From Gnomoniopsis sp. IMI 355080 (Eukaryota; Ascomycota; Sordariomycetes; Diaporthales; Gnomoniaceae): a DNA stretch of 64,000 nt. The stretch lies in the NCBI GenBank assembly GCA_027946555.1, contig JAPEVC010000131.1, positions 39,963 through 103,962 of the forward strand, written 5' to 3'. Positions 25,047 to 37,037 of this stretch are shown piece after piece. Made by a program: the position numbers and the translations under genes. The notes under the pieces were generated by a model that saw only the letters and a program-made list of their open reading frames with translations, did not search any database and was not told where the DNA came from. Each line of letters starts with the position of its first letter. Positions within the stretch are counted from its first letter, which is position 1.

Positions 25047-26080
25047 CTTGCCGTTCGTTGCCTGGGGTCAGCGACCATACCAAGAGGACGAAAATTGAGA
25101 ATCTCTTAGGTCGCGTGTTGTTGGAGGGAGGCTATATTAGATACGTGACCGGGTGCTAGCAGTAATGTGGGAGACCGGGGAATGTATCTGGACGGTGAAC
25201 CTGGGATGGGAGACGATAGTAACCCAAAAACGTGGCATGAGAAGGGAAATACAATTATACTAAAACACAACCAAATCGGGACTGTGCTCTGGTGCCTGGT
25301 GACTCTCCCCAGCACTGGCTTGTAAGAGACTCAACCAAAGACACTCGAAAACAGAATGCAAATGCATCCCAGGCCACGAGCAGGAGCGTGGGAACCAGAG
25401 AAAGACCTGTCGTCCGTTTCGGACAACAGTCATGAAGAACACCGGCACTAGACGATGCCTGCAGGCCATGAGAGACATATGCATGCACCATCAGTCAATA
25501 AGCCGAGGAGGGGTGTGATGGGCGCAAAAAGGTGGCCCACAACTAGAACACAATCGGCGACTCGCAACGGAAAAAAACCGGTACCATGGCTGCCATGGGT
25601 GAGATGCAGTCGTTGACCTTCCTAAACGGTGCATTACCGGGATTGGCGTGATACCTACCCCATCGGCGGCGGGCGATGCATTATCATGGCGATTGTGGTT
25701 CGATAAGACTCCGTCCAATACAAGGTTAGTGGCTCGCGGGGGACAACACCAACTTGTCGAAACCCCTGAGTGAGCTCACGCTATACAATCCGGGATGTCG
25801 TGATAAACGTGTCAGTTACATGGTGTGTTTTTAAATGCTTACAATTTCCAAATTGCTTCTCGAGTTACGGAAATCGCGCGCACTTCGGGTTGCTGGTCGG
25901 AAAAGGGGAGAGCCAAGGCATCCACTGTTGTGAATTTATATAAATCATGACCTGTATAGCCTTCGAGAGTAGCGTCCAAGGAACAATGGGTGCAGAGCAT
26001 CAAGGATGAGAAGCCTTGAAGTCGGGGATCGCCAGTGCGCGGCATATGCCAGCGATGCAGTCGATGCCCGGCTGCAACAG
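25047..26080. other. Intergenic region between OPT and RBM5-like genes
   Basis: Promoter side of the OPT gene and 3' side of the splicing-factor gene. The frames present are short and show no domain. No gene called. Confidence 0.5.
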
Positions 26081-28813
26081 TCAGCCCAGCTTTTCGTACC
26101 TTTCCCGCGCTTTGTTCCTTGTTACTTCGACAAAGTCCGTATAGTTGTCCTTCGTCTTTCTCGCCGCTTCTTCTGCAGCATCGCCGAGCTTGGCTCCTTC
26201 GGCACCAAGGCCGACGCCTGCAGCGTATACATCAGTAGCAATGACATCCGTCCGCCCAGTCTTATCTGCGCCGAGTCCCTCGCCTGCCATCCAGCCCATC
26301 TTGCCTAGTAGTGCGGCGCCCTTCGAAGGAGCAGCGGTCTTTTCGGGCTCCTTTTCCGCCGGTTCTGGCTCCATAGGAGCTTTTCTCCGTGGCGCATTGG
26401 GCTGCTTGAAGGCTTGACGTCGCTCCTTGGCTCGGTCGCGGTACTGATTTCCCTTGTTCTTGGCCGGCACCATCTTCCGAGGGGTCTTGCCCACACGGGC
26501 CAGTTGCGATATCGCTCGGTCGATATTGGATTGGTCGGCAAGATTCAGGCGGTGCATCTCACTCTCACGCTCATGTAATGAGAGCATACCGGGCTTGGTA
26601 AATTTTCTTTGGCAGATCAGGCAGTGAAGATTATCTCTGTCCGCGTAAGACGTGTAGATTCGATCCGAGGGAATGTGTGATGTGTTCACAACTCGCATCG
26701 TGATTTGCCGCGGCCTCTTCCCCAAAGCTTTAAGCTTCTCAATAGCTGTATTGCGCTTCGCCTCGTCGTGTCTGTTAGCCTGGTGCTCTTTGTTCAGCGA
26801 CTCATGATCACGCAAAGCCGCTGAAGATGTGAACTTTCGCATGCAAAGCATGCAGGATAGACTATCTGGCTCGGCAAAGGATGTGTAGGTGTCTTTGGGT
26901 CGGGATCGCTTCGGGGCCACCACTGGTCGTTCACTAGGTGCAGGGCTTGACTCGAGACTATCATCGGCCTCTGCTCTGGAGTTTCCTGCGAGCTCGGCGC
27001 GCTTCTTGGCCCACATCTGCATTTGCGGAGCCATGACTGGTGCAGGTTTGGAAGCGGTTTGACCAAGCTTGAACTTTTTGACCTTTCTCCCAGATGCATC
27101 TGTCGCTGTCGTAAGTTCATCAGCAGCTGAGCTGCCGGGCTTTTCGGGGCTGCCAGCATCGTCTGCACTATGTCGTTTGGCAGTGTCGATGTCATCTGTG
27201 ACTCTGAAGATGCTGGGGTAGACCCGGTGGTCCCAGTACTTCAGAAAGATGTCGCGGTTGTAAATGGGATTGAAAAGATAGCGGCTGTTCTCTTCTGTGA
27301 CCCTGCCTGTGTGAGGAATGAAAACGCCAGCGTGGATGAAGCCCACAGTCACGGGCTTCAGAGAAATGGTTATGTTGGGTGACGCTCTGAACTTGGCGAC
27401 AGCGCCTTGGGCATCCTCTAGCGTGGCGAATTCCGCAAAGCCGTACCTCATACCCTCGTCGGTCTGTTTGTCGCGGATGAGAAAGACACGACGTAGAGAG
27501 TCAGGCTTAGCTCCAAGACGGGCTGTATTGGCCGTGGGCGCAGTCGACTTGAGTTTGTTCTGCGTTTCCTTTTTCGGCTCCAGTCTTGCTTCAACGTAGA
27601 GTTTTTTGACGCCTTCTGCGAAGAGCTCTTCAGTGATAGCTGGATCTAACCCACGAATAACGAGATATTGCGAGGGAAATTGTTGTGGACATTCATCTGT
27701 CTCACCGGTCAACCTCGGGCCGTATGATGCAGCGTCGTAGCCATCTGAATGCAATGTTAGCTTCTTTTCCATCTCAGTTGGTCAATCGCAGTCAATGCTT
27801 TGCATCCAGTGACTCAAAACAATGCCGCTGAAGCAGATATTGTTGTCCTAGACCGCCCGTAGTACACTGGACTCAGGGTGTCACAGTACACCAGGACGGT
27901 AGCAACGTGAAAGGTGCCCCAACGGAAGATGACGTGTCAACAAACCCAGAGAAAGGTGTTCCTACCCGGTTTAGCCCCACGACATCTGTGACACCGGTTC
28001 CTTGTGCCATAGTTCGAATACGAGCACTTTCACGAAAATCAGCAGGCTGCCTCCCATCAATTTGACTTCATGCTCATGGTTTACCTCGGGACATTTCCAG
28101 TCCTGATCGTCCCTGCCCCGATCTTCTCGAGCCCTCTCGCCGCCCTCATCTTCTCGGCCGCGACTGTAGTTGATGCCAACCCCCACGAGCTCGGAGTCGA
28201 CGCCACGCGAGTGCGCCAACTGGAACTCCAAGCCTGGGTAATGGTACTCGAGGAAGTGGGCCGCGTCGTTCACGGTAAAGAACTCGACGAAACCGATCCT
28301 GTTACCTCGCTTGTTGCCCCGCAGCCTCACAGCTTTGACATTGTCGACGTTGAAGACCCTCAGGTCAGGCGAGACACTAGCGAAGCCGTCGAGCAAATCG
28401 TCCTCCGTTGCGTCGCCAGGGATGCCTTCCACGATGATGGTAGCCGACGGCCGGCCGGGAGCAGCGTGTCTGCGCGGAGAACGGGAGCGGGACCGAGGAG
28501 GACGACGGGCTTGGTCGTCATCGTAGGGCAGGGAGCTGTCGTGGTGTGGTCTGCGGTAGCCAGGGCTGGATTCGCCTTTTGTGTGGCTCAGGTTAGCCAA
28601 GGGAGAACGCATACAGATGGAGACAGCAACTGCAGGCTAGACAGCGTCTGCAGGCGATGCGGCTTTACCCTTCCGCGAGCGATAGTAGTCCTGATCGCCC
28701 TCGTCTCGGTCTCGGTCGCGGCGGCCCCGTGGTGACTGAGAGGTGCGCCGGTACTGGTCGCGGTCCCTGGAGCGCGACCGGTAGCGGTAGCGCGGTCTTT
28801 CGTCGTCGTACAT
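26081..28813 (-). CDS. RBM5/RBM10-like splicing factor: RRM, RanBP2 zinc finger, RRM, C2H2, G-patch
   Basis: Nuclear RNA-binding protein of the kind that acts in early spliceosomes and exon choice. Exons 28813-28669, 28575-28085, 28026-27966 and 27744-26081 sum to 2361 nt, 786 residues. The join of the short third exon is what reveals the family: it completes the RanBP2 finger WKCPECSYSNYGTRNRCHRC (residues about 208-227). Other parts: an RS/RD-rich N-terminus, RRM1 at about 93-185 (ATIIVEGIP, IGFVEFF), RRM2 at about 260-390 (YLVIRGLDPA, YGFAEFA), two C2H2-like fingers (CMLCMRKF, CLICQRKF), and a C-terminal G-patch at about 706-755 (LGKMGWMAGEGLG). Human RBM5 has the same order and a similar length, usually with a single C2H2 finger. 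Two introns carry clear CTAAC branch sites. Start chosen at MYDDERPRYR; an in-frame extension upstream lacks support. Confidence 0.9.
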
Positions 28814-29467
28814 GACGCCCGCTTTCGATGTAAAGACAGGAATATGAACTCGAACCAGTCGTCTAACCGGTGGAAATTGAGGTACGTCGGATGTGGTTGT
28901 CGATGGGTTACTTGTTGGTAATGCAGGGAGCCTGTCGTTGCTAAGCTCGAGCCGAGCACTCAAAGTAAGCCGCTGATCCCTGTGGCCGACGCTTGCCGAG
29001 ACCGGTCCGGCTAGGAATTACATTCCTGCCAAATATCAGGTCGACTTGCATTGGGCACTTGAATGCAGGCACTTGATTACCTGTGTGATCAGCTAGTTGT
29101 GATATATTACAAACGTGGAATTAAGAGTAGAGGACTATCTGAAAACTTGCCAGTCTTGTTTGTTTCAAGTTCCTGAACATCCCATGTGTCGACTCTAAAG
29201 CTGCTGTTAGTCCTCCGTGACATCAGTCCTGATCCAGTCGGTATATCTTCACAATCTTGCACCCAACTTATAACTGTTCTGACAAGTTACGCTAGATGAT
29301 CAATCGTGTTGGACACCATATATCCCGAACACTAAGCTTCAAAGAGAAATCACAAAGGGAACACGCTGCGCTTCATCACGCAAAGACATGCTCGTCAAGA
29401 AGTTGAGTATCATACAATATAATACCAAACCATCGTGGGCTCTTAGTACTCTTATCTTATAAGAACC
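28814..29467. promoter_or_regulatory. Divergent intergenic promoter region, RBM5-like gene and cnxH
   Basis: 654 bp between the divergent starts of the RBM5-like gene (-) and the molybdopterin synthase gene (+). No gene inside. Promoters of both must lie here; no specific site recognised. Confidence 0.5.
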
Positions 29468-30133
29468 ATGGTCGAACCTCCTCCATCCTCACGCTCAGAG
29501 CCCGGCATCCACGTCTCTCTTACTCACGAAATCCTCGACCCCATCGCCACAATGGCTCACGTTCGCTCCCCCTCCGCAGGCGCCATCGTCCTCTTCGCCG
29601 GCACCACCCGCGACACCTTCAGCGCACGGCCCGTCCTCGACCTACAATACCAAGCTTACGTGCCTCTCGCGCTCAACACATTGCACACTATCGCCACGGC
29701 ACTTAAAAGTAAGCATAGTCTCCATGGCATCGCCATCGTCCACCGCCTCGGCGGCGTGCCCATCGGTGAGGAGAGTATTCTGATTGCCGTGTCGAGCGCC
29801 CATCGCCAGGCGGCATGGCGTGCGGGGGAGGAATGTCTGGAGGAGGTGAAGGCGCGGGCCGAGATCTGGAAATTGGAGCGCTTTGTGGATGATGAGGGTG
29901 GGGTGTGGAGGGCGAATCGGGATGGGGCGGTTGGAGTCAGGGAAGTGAAAGGGAAAGGGAGAGTCGAAGAGCGGACAAAGCAGGAGGGAAATGAGCATGG
30001 TGACGGGAAGGAGGCAGAGAAGGGAGGTGAAGGGGAGGAAACACTGCCAAAGGGTCCGGTCATCAGACCGCGAAGGCCGGGAGAGGTGGGTCACGGCGCG
30101 GTGGTCAATCCGAAGCCGAATGCGCCTTCATGA
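29468..30133 (+). CDS. cnxH: Molybdopterin synthase catalytic (large) subunit, MoaE/MOCS2B family
   Basis: Converts precursor Z (cPMP) to molybdopterin with the small MoaD-type subunit, in the molybdenum cofactor pathway that serves nitrate reductase. Single exon, 221 residues. Family motifs: GAIVLFAGTTRD near 39-50, LDLQYQAYVPLA, IAIVHRLGGVPIGEESI near 89-105, and the catalytic-region segment EEVKARAEIWKLE (Lys residues) near 125-137. The normal core ends near VWRANRDG at about 153. It is followed by a 65-residue charged tail rich in Gly, Glu, Lys and Arg that is not part of the usual fold. The ATG at 29468 has a good context (ACCATGG). Confidence 0.92.
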   Translation: MVEPPPSSRSEPGIHVSLTHEILDPIATMAHVRSPSAGAIVLFAGTTRDTFSARPVLDLQYQAYVPLALNTLHTIATALKSKHSLHGIAIVHRLGGVPIGEESILIAVSSAHRQAAWRAGEECLEEVKARAEIWKLERFVDDEGGVWRANRDGAVGVREVKGKGRVEERTKQEGNEHGDGKEAEKGGEGEETLPKGPVIRPRRPGEVGHGAVVNPKPNAPS

Positions 30134-30353
30134 TAAAGCTCGTTGGCAGATATCCGATATTCCAATGGATCTATCACGAAGAGCTCTTGGGACAGGACAT
30201 GTCACTCTACCTTTCGGAGTTATGGTATTGATTTTTTTTTTGAACGCGTACACTCAATTTCTTCTCGCTGTGAGGTCATTTCTCAACGCTGTATTTCCGT
30301 GGACGTGTTCCGACTCAAAAATGTATATACTCAAAATCATGTGTCGTTTTTTT

Positions 30354-32254
30354 TTACAACCAGAACAACAAACTTCCTGACATAACGAATGCAAGTGTGG
30401 TTCCAACTACGCTGAAAAGACCCTGAAGATCTGGAGGACCTTGTCCCATAGCCGCCGATTTGCTTGAAGAAGTAGCTATAGAAAGGTTAGTTATAGGAAC
30501 AAGAATTGTTGAACAGACCCCGGAAGCAGTGCTACTTCTGAGCGTGATGGCGGTGCTGGTAGTAATGTTGCCAAAGCAATGTAGACGGGAAGACGACATC
30601 GAAGCGGCACTCGCCGTCGAGTGACCGACCACCACCGTACTGCTCACAGAGACTGCCGCCAATGAAGTGAAACCGGTTGTCACGAAGGCTAGAGGGGCTG
30701 ATGCAGAATTATCCACACTGGTGGTCGGAACATAACTAGTACTGGTACTTGATAGCAACGTACCCGAGCCACTCGAAATACTCGTCCCTGTCGCCGTATT
30801 GGAGGCTGTCGACGTACCACTGCTGCTGGAGCTGCTGGAGCTACTGGTAACCTGGCTAGCCACACCGCTGAAAGCCGGCAAATTGGATTCACCAGCCTTC
30901 AGTTCCTGCACATTGGTACTAGTGCTGTTCAAATTTGCCGGCGCAAGTCCAATTTGCAGGTTTTCCAAGTCGTAGACCACGTATGCACTGCGCAGAAAGG
31001 TATCACCAAGGATTGCATAGTCGGCCGTTCGCGCCGACGTCCCAGAGGAGGAGCCAATGTTTTGGATGCCGAAGAGACAAGTCGAGGCAAAGGGCACCTC
31101 GGATGGGAGCGGTGTGCCATCGAAGGCGTCGATGACTAGCTCGTCTGCTGGTACGGTTATGGTTGCGCTGTCGTTGATCTTGAAGGTGAATTCCACGCTC
31201 AAGTCGCAGTCCACCAGAGCCAGGCTGGAGGAGCCTAATGAGGCAGTGTACTCGTAGGCGCCTACGGCGTCGAAAAGCGGCGTAGCGATTTCATCTGGGA
31301 GGTAGCTCAACGTCGTTCCCGAGTCCAGGATCGACGACAGACTGCCGCTCTCGCTGATCAGGCTCTGATTGTATGTCGTGCCGTTGGAAGAGGCGAAAGA
31401 GAGACCTGTCAGACCGACTGTGAAGCTGCTGTAGTTCTTGGATTCTGCGTCGGGAAGGATCGGTACGGTCACGAGGTTGCCAATAAACTTGTCCGTATCC
31501 ACGCCACCGAACAAGATGTTGCCGGTGGAAGAGTAGTAATCGTTGAGGTAGAGGGAATAAGCCATGGTGCTGACTTTGCTCTCGTTGACCATTGTCGCGA
31601 CTAAGTTCGAGTATATTGTCTCAGCTGCTTCGTTGAGCTCGAAGCCGATGCCCAAAATGCCGGTTCCAACAGCAGTCTTATCGGCGATGCCCATTTGCAA
31701 ATCTGTCACGGTGATGCCACCTATCGCGAAATTGTCGGTGAAGTAGTCTCCAGAAGCGCTCGTGCCATCCGCATACTCGATGTCGAATCCGTTGGTAACG
31801 GCGATTTTGTATGTTGAGCTTGCAGAGGCGTTGACTATCAACATGTTAGCCAAAGCTTCTACTCCCTCACACTACTCGCCTATATAAAACCCCGTCGCCG
31901 TCGAGAAAAAGTTTGCGTCAGCTCACATGTTGCTCCGCAAGTTTCATCGTAGTAGACCTGCAACTTCTTCTCGGTGCATAAATTTGCATCAGCAGAAACC
32001 ACCCATGCATCCGAGCTGCCTGTGTCCAAGACCAGAGTCAAGTCTTGGCCGGGTGTTCCAACAGATACGGTGGCATAATAGCCGCCCTCAGTAACGTTGT
32101 TGATGAGACTTTCGGTGACAGTTGCTCGTTTGCTGAGGCGTGGGCTTCTCCTTCTGACGGAGCCGGCTGTGTTCCTCTTCACGGGTATCGCAACGACCTC
32201 TGCCGCGGCTGTTGAGGCCAGCGCCAGGAGGATGAGCGTCTCACTGAGCTTCAT
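30354..32254 (-). CDS. Secreted, GPI-anchored pepsin-like aspartic protease (yapsin/opsB type)
   Basis: Exons 32254-31927 and 31834-30354, 602 residues; 92-nt intron with a CTAAC branch site and a split Phe codon. The signal peptide is MKLSETLILLALASTAAA. A short propeptide has Kex2-like basic sites (VKR, SKR). The two catalytic motifs are DTGS at 77-80 and DSGT near 280. The core ends about residue 430, followed by a Ser/Thr-rich stalk (runs of Ser near 455) and a C-terminal hydrophobic segment (LFSVVGTTLAFVMSGSLLFWL is the tail region), which together indicate GPI anchoring at the wall or membrane. Yapsin-like enzymes process wall proteins and proproteins. Its stop lies 220 bp from that of the convergent cnxH gene. 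Confidence 0.9.
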
Positions 32255-34978
32255 GTTGGCACGCGATGAAGGGTCGTATAATCAACCAAAGAGCCAACCT
32301 TTTGACAGAGAACGAAGAAAGCTTTTTGTGGGCTCGTGTCGTCGGCAGCGTTTGCTAGAAATGTCAGATGCTCGTAAGGTAGGGCTCGCGTGGCGCTCGT
32401 ACCGCAACGAGCAATACAAACCTTGACCTTGGCCTCAATGACGTTGCACGGCTCAAATATCCAAAACGAAATAGAGGTGATTGAGTATAGCCGCTGAGTG
32501 GCAATGTCTCTGATGGGCTCAAATAAGATCCTCCTCGAACTAATGTGACTTGGGATACCGACTTGGCCGTTCAAACGGTATGACAACAAATGTCTTGAGT
32601 CCAAACGCACCAAAAGTCGAGGTGATTATCAAGACTTCAAAGCTCGGTAAAGTGAATAGACCCTTTGTAGCTAACCAAAAGTACGACGGCGAAGGTCTTA
32701 TTCTCTTTCAGCAAGAAAATGGCAACTCGCGCAAGGCAGGCAGGCTGAAGCGCTTGCTGCCTGTGTCTGGCCGGGCCACCGAGCCAAGGGAAGGAAGAGT
32801 AAGCACACTCGATCGTCATACTCCACTTGGAAGCCAACCATCAACCACTCACTTCCCCTTGGGAAGCACTGAACGCATCCTGCAGTACGGCTGTGCTGTA
32901 CAGTGTAGTAGCATCCCGGGCATCGGGGAATAGCATTTCGAACCACCGGCGCCAAATCTGTGCATCTTGCAGCCCCTGGTAACGCCTGCGGGACACTTGT
33001 TGGGTGGCAATCGTGGGATGGCTGGCTGGATGGTTGATGAAAGAGGACAAGGCGTCACGGTTGCAGGGGGAGCGCGTGTACCGCTACCTGGGTACGTACG
33101 GAGTACAGCTCTAAGTGATAACGCCGGGTGATCTGCTTCCTTGCCGCTGCTGGGCATGTGGACTTGCCGAGTTGCGCGGCTCCCGTCTTTCTTATTCTAC
33201 CCCTGCGTCCATTCTTTTTTGTGCCGAATTCCGTCTCGTTGAGATATTTCCACCTACGGGCTATTATATGCCTCTCTCATCGCGAGTGCCTTACCATTGG
33301 TGACTTCAGCATATCGTCACTGTGTTCCCGGGCTCTTGCATGTGGGGATCATTTGGAGACGAGACGAACCCTTGGTCTGAACGTGGCTTGCATCATTGGG
33401 GGCACCTCAGCTCTGCTCTGCAACGGCCATGTCTATCCTTTTCAACAAATGCCGTGTCAGCCGAACAATCCAGACCTGTCTTGGCTTCGTTGATTCTGCA
33501 CACAGGCGTAGGCCAGGCAGGCTGCCGGCTGAGGCCCATGTCGCAGGGTGTGGCGTCTACTTTGTAGCCCGCAGCCCCCACACCCACGCGAGATCGCCGC
33601 ACGACATGGATTTGGCTGTGCATACTTTCTGGTACACCGTGTTCCTATTCTGTTTCCTGCCACTAGATGTTAATATACTGCCCTTCAAAATTCAGTCGGA
33701 GTCTGTATTGGCTGCGCCATAGCACATGCTTGCCACGAACCGGAAAGGCATTGTCACGCTCTCACAGTCCCGATATATCCGGGATGGGTCCCTTGGAATC
33801 TAGCACAGCATACATTGAACGGTGACTGGAACACACAGTCACACAACTGCAAAAGAGTCGCATTATTCACTTCCAACCATCGACGATCTTCCCTGTAGAA
33901 AGCTTCATCTCATAAACTCGTTCAGTGCCGAAAGCTCCGCCGCCCGCCCGGTGGCCAACTGCATCAGAAAGATGAGGGTCTCTGGTTAAGGTGAGAATGA
34001 ACAAGACATGTTAAACGTCTTCCTATTATGACCTGTTAGTAAGATAAAGTATCATAGCTTATTACTAGGTATCTGTATATTTGACATCTTATTAGATAGT
34101 GGAAGAAGAAGTGCGGTGACATGGAAACCTGTTTAGGATCCTTTCCTTGATTGAAATTTGACCCTGACAATGAAATCGTTCTGCACTTAAATTAGGTACT
34201 CCAGTGATTTACTCACTTTGAGGTATGAGCCTCCAGGTTGCGGGTGAAGGCCGTCGTGATTGATGAAATGCACAGTAGCATGCAGATTAGACCACAGGCT
34301 GCAGCGATTGGTAGACGATGTGATCTCCGCCAGGTGAGTGACCATCACGGACCGTGAGTTTCTCTGCGGCTCCTCATTAGATTCATTCTTACGTGACACT
34401 AGGGCTATGAGAGCCCTACAGAACGGTTTTTCAATGAATGCTAAAAAATCATACAAGATGAGGCGCAAAGTGTGGTACGGCCACGCGGGTGTAGCGATTG
34501 AGTTTGGTGAAGTGAGGCTGCTTGGCATAAACAAAATGCCACGGCCAAAACTTATTCCCCTCTACCACTGACCACTCGCTAGTAACACCAACAACATACA
34601 ACGGACGAAGGTTTCTTCCGCGTATATAGCGAAAAATCCACGCCTCAATTGATTCAGTGGTAGCTGCAACGAGGCTATTCAGGACGTCCCGGCTGTACTT
34701 GGTGTCATCTCCGCAATCGCCCTTGCTGGACGCAAACTTTTCAAGTCTAAACGAGTCACACTATCACCGGTCCACCTCAGGACTCACCAAGCGAACGCAC
34801 ATATAGTCTTCATAAGTAAGCTATCCTATATTCAGACCATGGAAGCCTCTCGTCACTAAACAATTTGCAGAATTCAACAAATAAGCGCAAAACTACATGA
34901 AATCCACGCATTGCATACAGTAGACACAACTCGTCCTAGCAAAATTATTTTACGTCTCACTCCATCAAAGTCGTCGAA
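32255..34978. other. Long intergenic region before ADE1
   Basis: 2.7 kb with no gene I can support. Several frames of 60-130 codons lie on top of each other on both strands, with compositions unlike real proteins. No repeat or mobile element recognised. Confidence 0.45.
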
Positions 34979-35914
34979 ATGGCCGAACAAGTCCTCAGCA
35001 TTGACATCGCATCCTTGCCCAAAGTGGCTTCAGGCAAGGTCCGCGACCTGTACGACCTTTCGCCCAGCACCATGCTCTTCGTCTCGTCGGACCGCACCTC
35101 CGCGTACGATGTGATCATGGACAACGGCGTGCCCGGCCGTGGCACCATCCTCACCCTCATCAGCGCCTTTTGGTTCCGCCTGCTCTCTTCCAAGATCCCT
35201 ACCCTCAAGACACACTTTATCACCCTTCAGCCTCCCAGCGACCGCCTCACCAGTGACGAGCTTGCCCTCATCCGCGGTCGGAGCATGCAAGTCCGCAAGC
35301 TCAAGATCTTCCCCGTCGAGGCCATTGTCCGCGGCTACCTGACCGGCTCCGCGTGGAACGAGTACCGTACCCAGGGCACTGTGCATGGCCTGCCCATGCC
35401 CGCCGGGCTCAAGCAGTGCGACCGCTTCCCGCAGGGCGCCATCTACACACCCTCCACCAAGGCCGAGTATGGCGCGCATGACGAGAACATCACGCCCGCT
35501 CGCGCTGCCGAGATCATCGGCAACCCCGAACACGCCAAAAAGATTGAGGAACTGGCGCTTGCAGTTTTCGAGGCGGGTGCTGAGCATGCGCGCGAGAGGG
35601 GCGTATTGATCGCTGATACGAAATTCGAATTCGGGTTGGATGAGGAGACCGGAGAGGTCGTGCTGGTGGACGAGTGCTTGACGCCCGACTCGAGCAGAAT
35701 GTGGCCGGCGGATAAGTACGAGGTGGGGCGAGACCAGGAGAGCTTTGACAAACAGATCATTCGGAATTGGCTCACCAGGGAAGGCTTAAAGGGCAAGCAG
35801 GGTGTCAGCCTTCCCGAGGAAGTCAGGCAGGCCACCCTCGACAGGTACAAGGACGTTTTCCAGAGGCTCACAGGGAAAACGTTAGAGGAGGCCCTTGCCG
35901 AGGAGAGTTTGTAA
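34979..35914 (+). CDS. ADE1: Phosphoribosylaminoimidazole-succinocarboxamide synthase (SAICAR synthetase)
   Basis: Purine synthesis: joins CAIR and aspartate with ATP to give SAICAR in the cytosol. Single exon, 311 residues, close to yeast Ade1 (306). Conserved stretches are all present: SGKVRDLYDL near 18 (ATP-binding strand), SSDRTSAYDVIM, EAIVRGYLTGSAW near 114, the late signature LIADTKFEFGLD, and VDECLTPDSSRMWP near 232-245. The enzyme is monofunctional, as in other ascomycetes. The ATG at 34979 gives the expected N-terminus. No intron. Confidence 0.97.
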   Translation: MAEQVLSIDIASLPKVASGKVRDLYDLSPSTMLFVSSDRTSAYDVIMDNGVPGRGTILTLISAFWFRLLSSKIPTLKTHFITLQPPSDRLTSDELALIRGRSMQVRKLKIFPVEAIVRGYLTGSAWNEYRTQGTVHGLPMPAGLKQCDRFPQGAIYTPSTKAEYGAHDENITPARAAEIIGNPEHAKKIEELALAVFEAGAEHARERGVLIADTKFEFGLDEETGEVVLVDECLTPDSSRMWPADKYEVGRDQESFDKQIIRNWLTREGLKGKQGVSLPEEVRQATLDRYKDVFQRLTGKTLEEALAEESL

Positions 35915-37037
35915 ATTGCCACGGCGGTCAGAGGATCAAACAAAACTGGCACCTTTACAGTCATTCTCATTGCCTATATCACTTGAACTCGCAAATCAAT
36001 GATACGATACCATGCCATTGAAAGGTCAAAACCCGGCTGCTCGCACGGAAGAAATTGTGATTTGTTCTTCCAGCATCATGTCTAGTTGCGGTACACACGC
36101 CCATGAGTATAATTACACGTAAGTAATCGGAGTGCTTCGTATAGGGTCGTTAGCGACTTTTGAGATGACCCCGTACAGTTGCTTAGGTACGTGGGCAACA
36201 TGGGGTTTTTGACCAACGAATATACGATAGTTTGCTGGGAACAATCCAAGAATTTGGATCCGGACATGGAATGTTTGCAACAACCTGAAGCATGAGATAT
36301 GGCGTTTGGGCCCATCAGACACTCTCGCGCCCCACAAGACGTGACGGATAGAGCAGGAACCCGGTTGGGAGCGGCGTACAATAGAAATCAACTTTGGGGA
36401 AGACATTTATTGGATCGTACCATCGACTGTTAGTGAGTGCGCGGGAGTTGGAGTGAGTCTTCTAGCCTGTGAACGTCTATCACAAATCCTTGAAGCGCGT
36501 ACTCCACGATTTTGTATACTTCGTACTCAATACATTTCTCCGTCCGACTCCGCTCCGAAGTTGATCATGCTCTCACGATCAATGCTATGCCTCGAAGCGG
36601 AGAATGCAATAGTTCAGGGTTGCAAGCGCGAGACGCTGGGGCCGAGTCCTCTCGTGGCGCGGTTCTTCCGTCCGCCTGGGCAGATTCAAAAAGAGAGAAT
36701 CGGCCAAGACATTCTCGCCCGCCTTTGAACTCCTGGATAGTGACTGCAAAGTCAAATGCGGTTCACCATGCGGCATTCGCATGAGATTGTGTCCGCTGGC
36801 AGGATGAGTAATCCGAACAGGAGGATACTCCCCCACGACTTTCGTTGGCGTTGTCGAGGCTTTCTCTGATGGTGCGGAGTGTTTTGAGGGGCGAATGAGC
36901 CACTCAGCATAGGGGTTGGTGCCTGAGCATTTCGTCTGTTCGTGATGGACAGAGGCAACCTTGCGAAATGAGATGAGGACTTCCCATGAGCTCCGTGAAC
37001 GTGGAGCCCAAAGCCGTCCACTGCAGGCAGCGGATCC
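35915..37037. other. Intergenic region between the 3' ends of ADE1 and RRP40
   Basis: 1.1 kb between convergent genes. No supported gene; the small frames here have no domain. Confidence 0.5.

Noticed and set aside
28070..28735. 221-codon plus-strand frame opposite the RBM5-like gene
   Set aside because: Antisense shadow of the Arg/Asp-rich and RRM coding exon.
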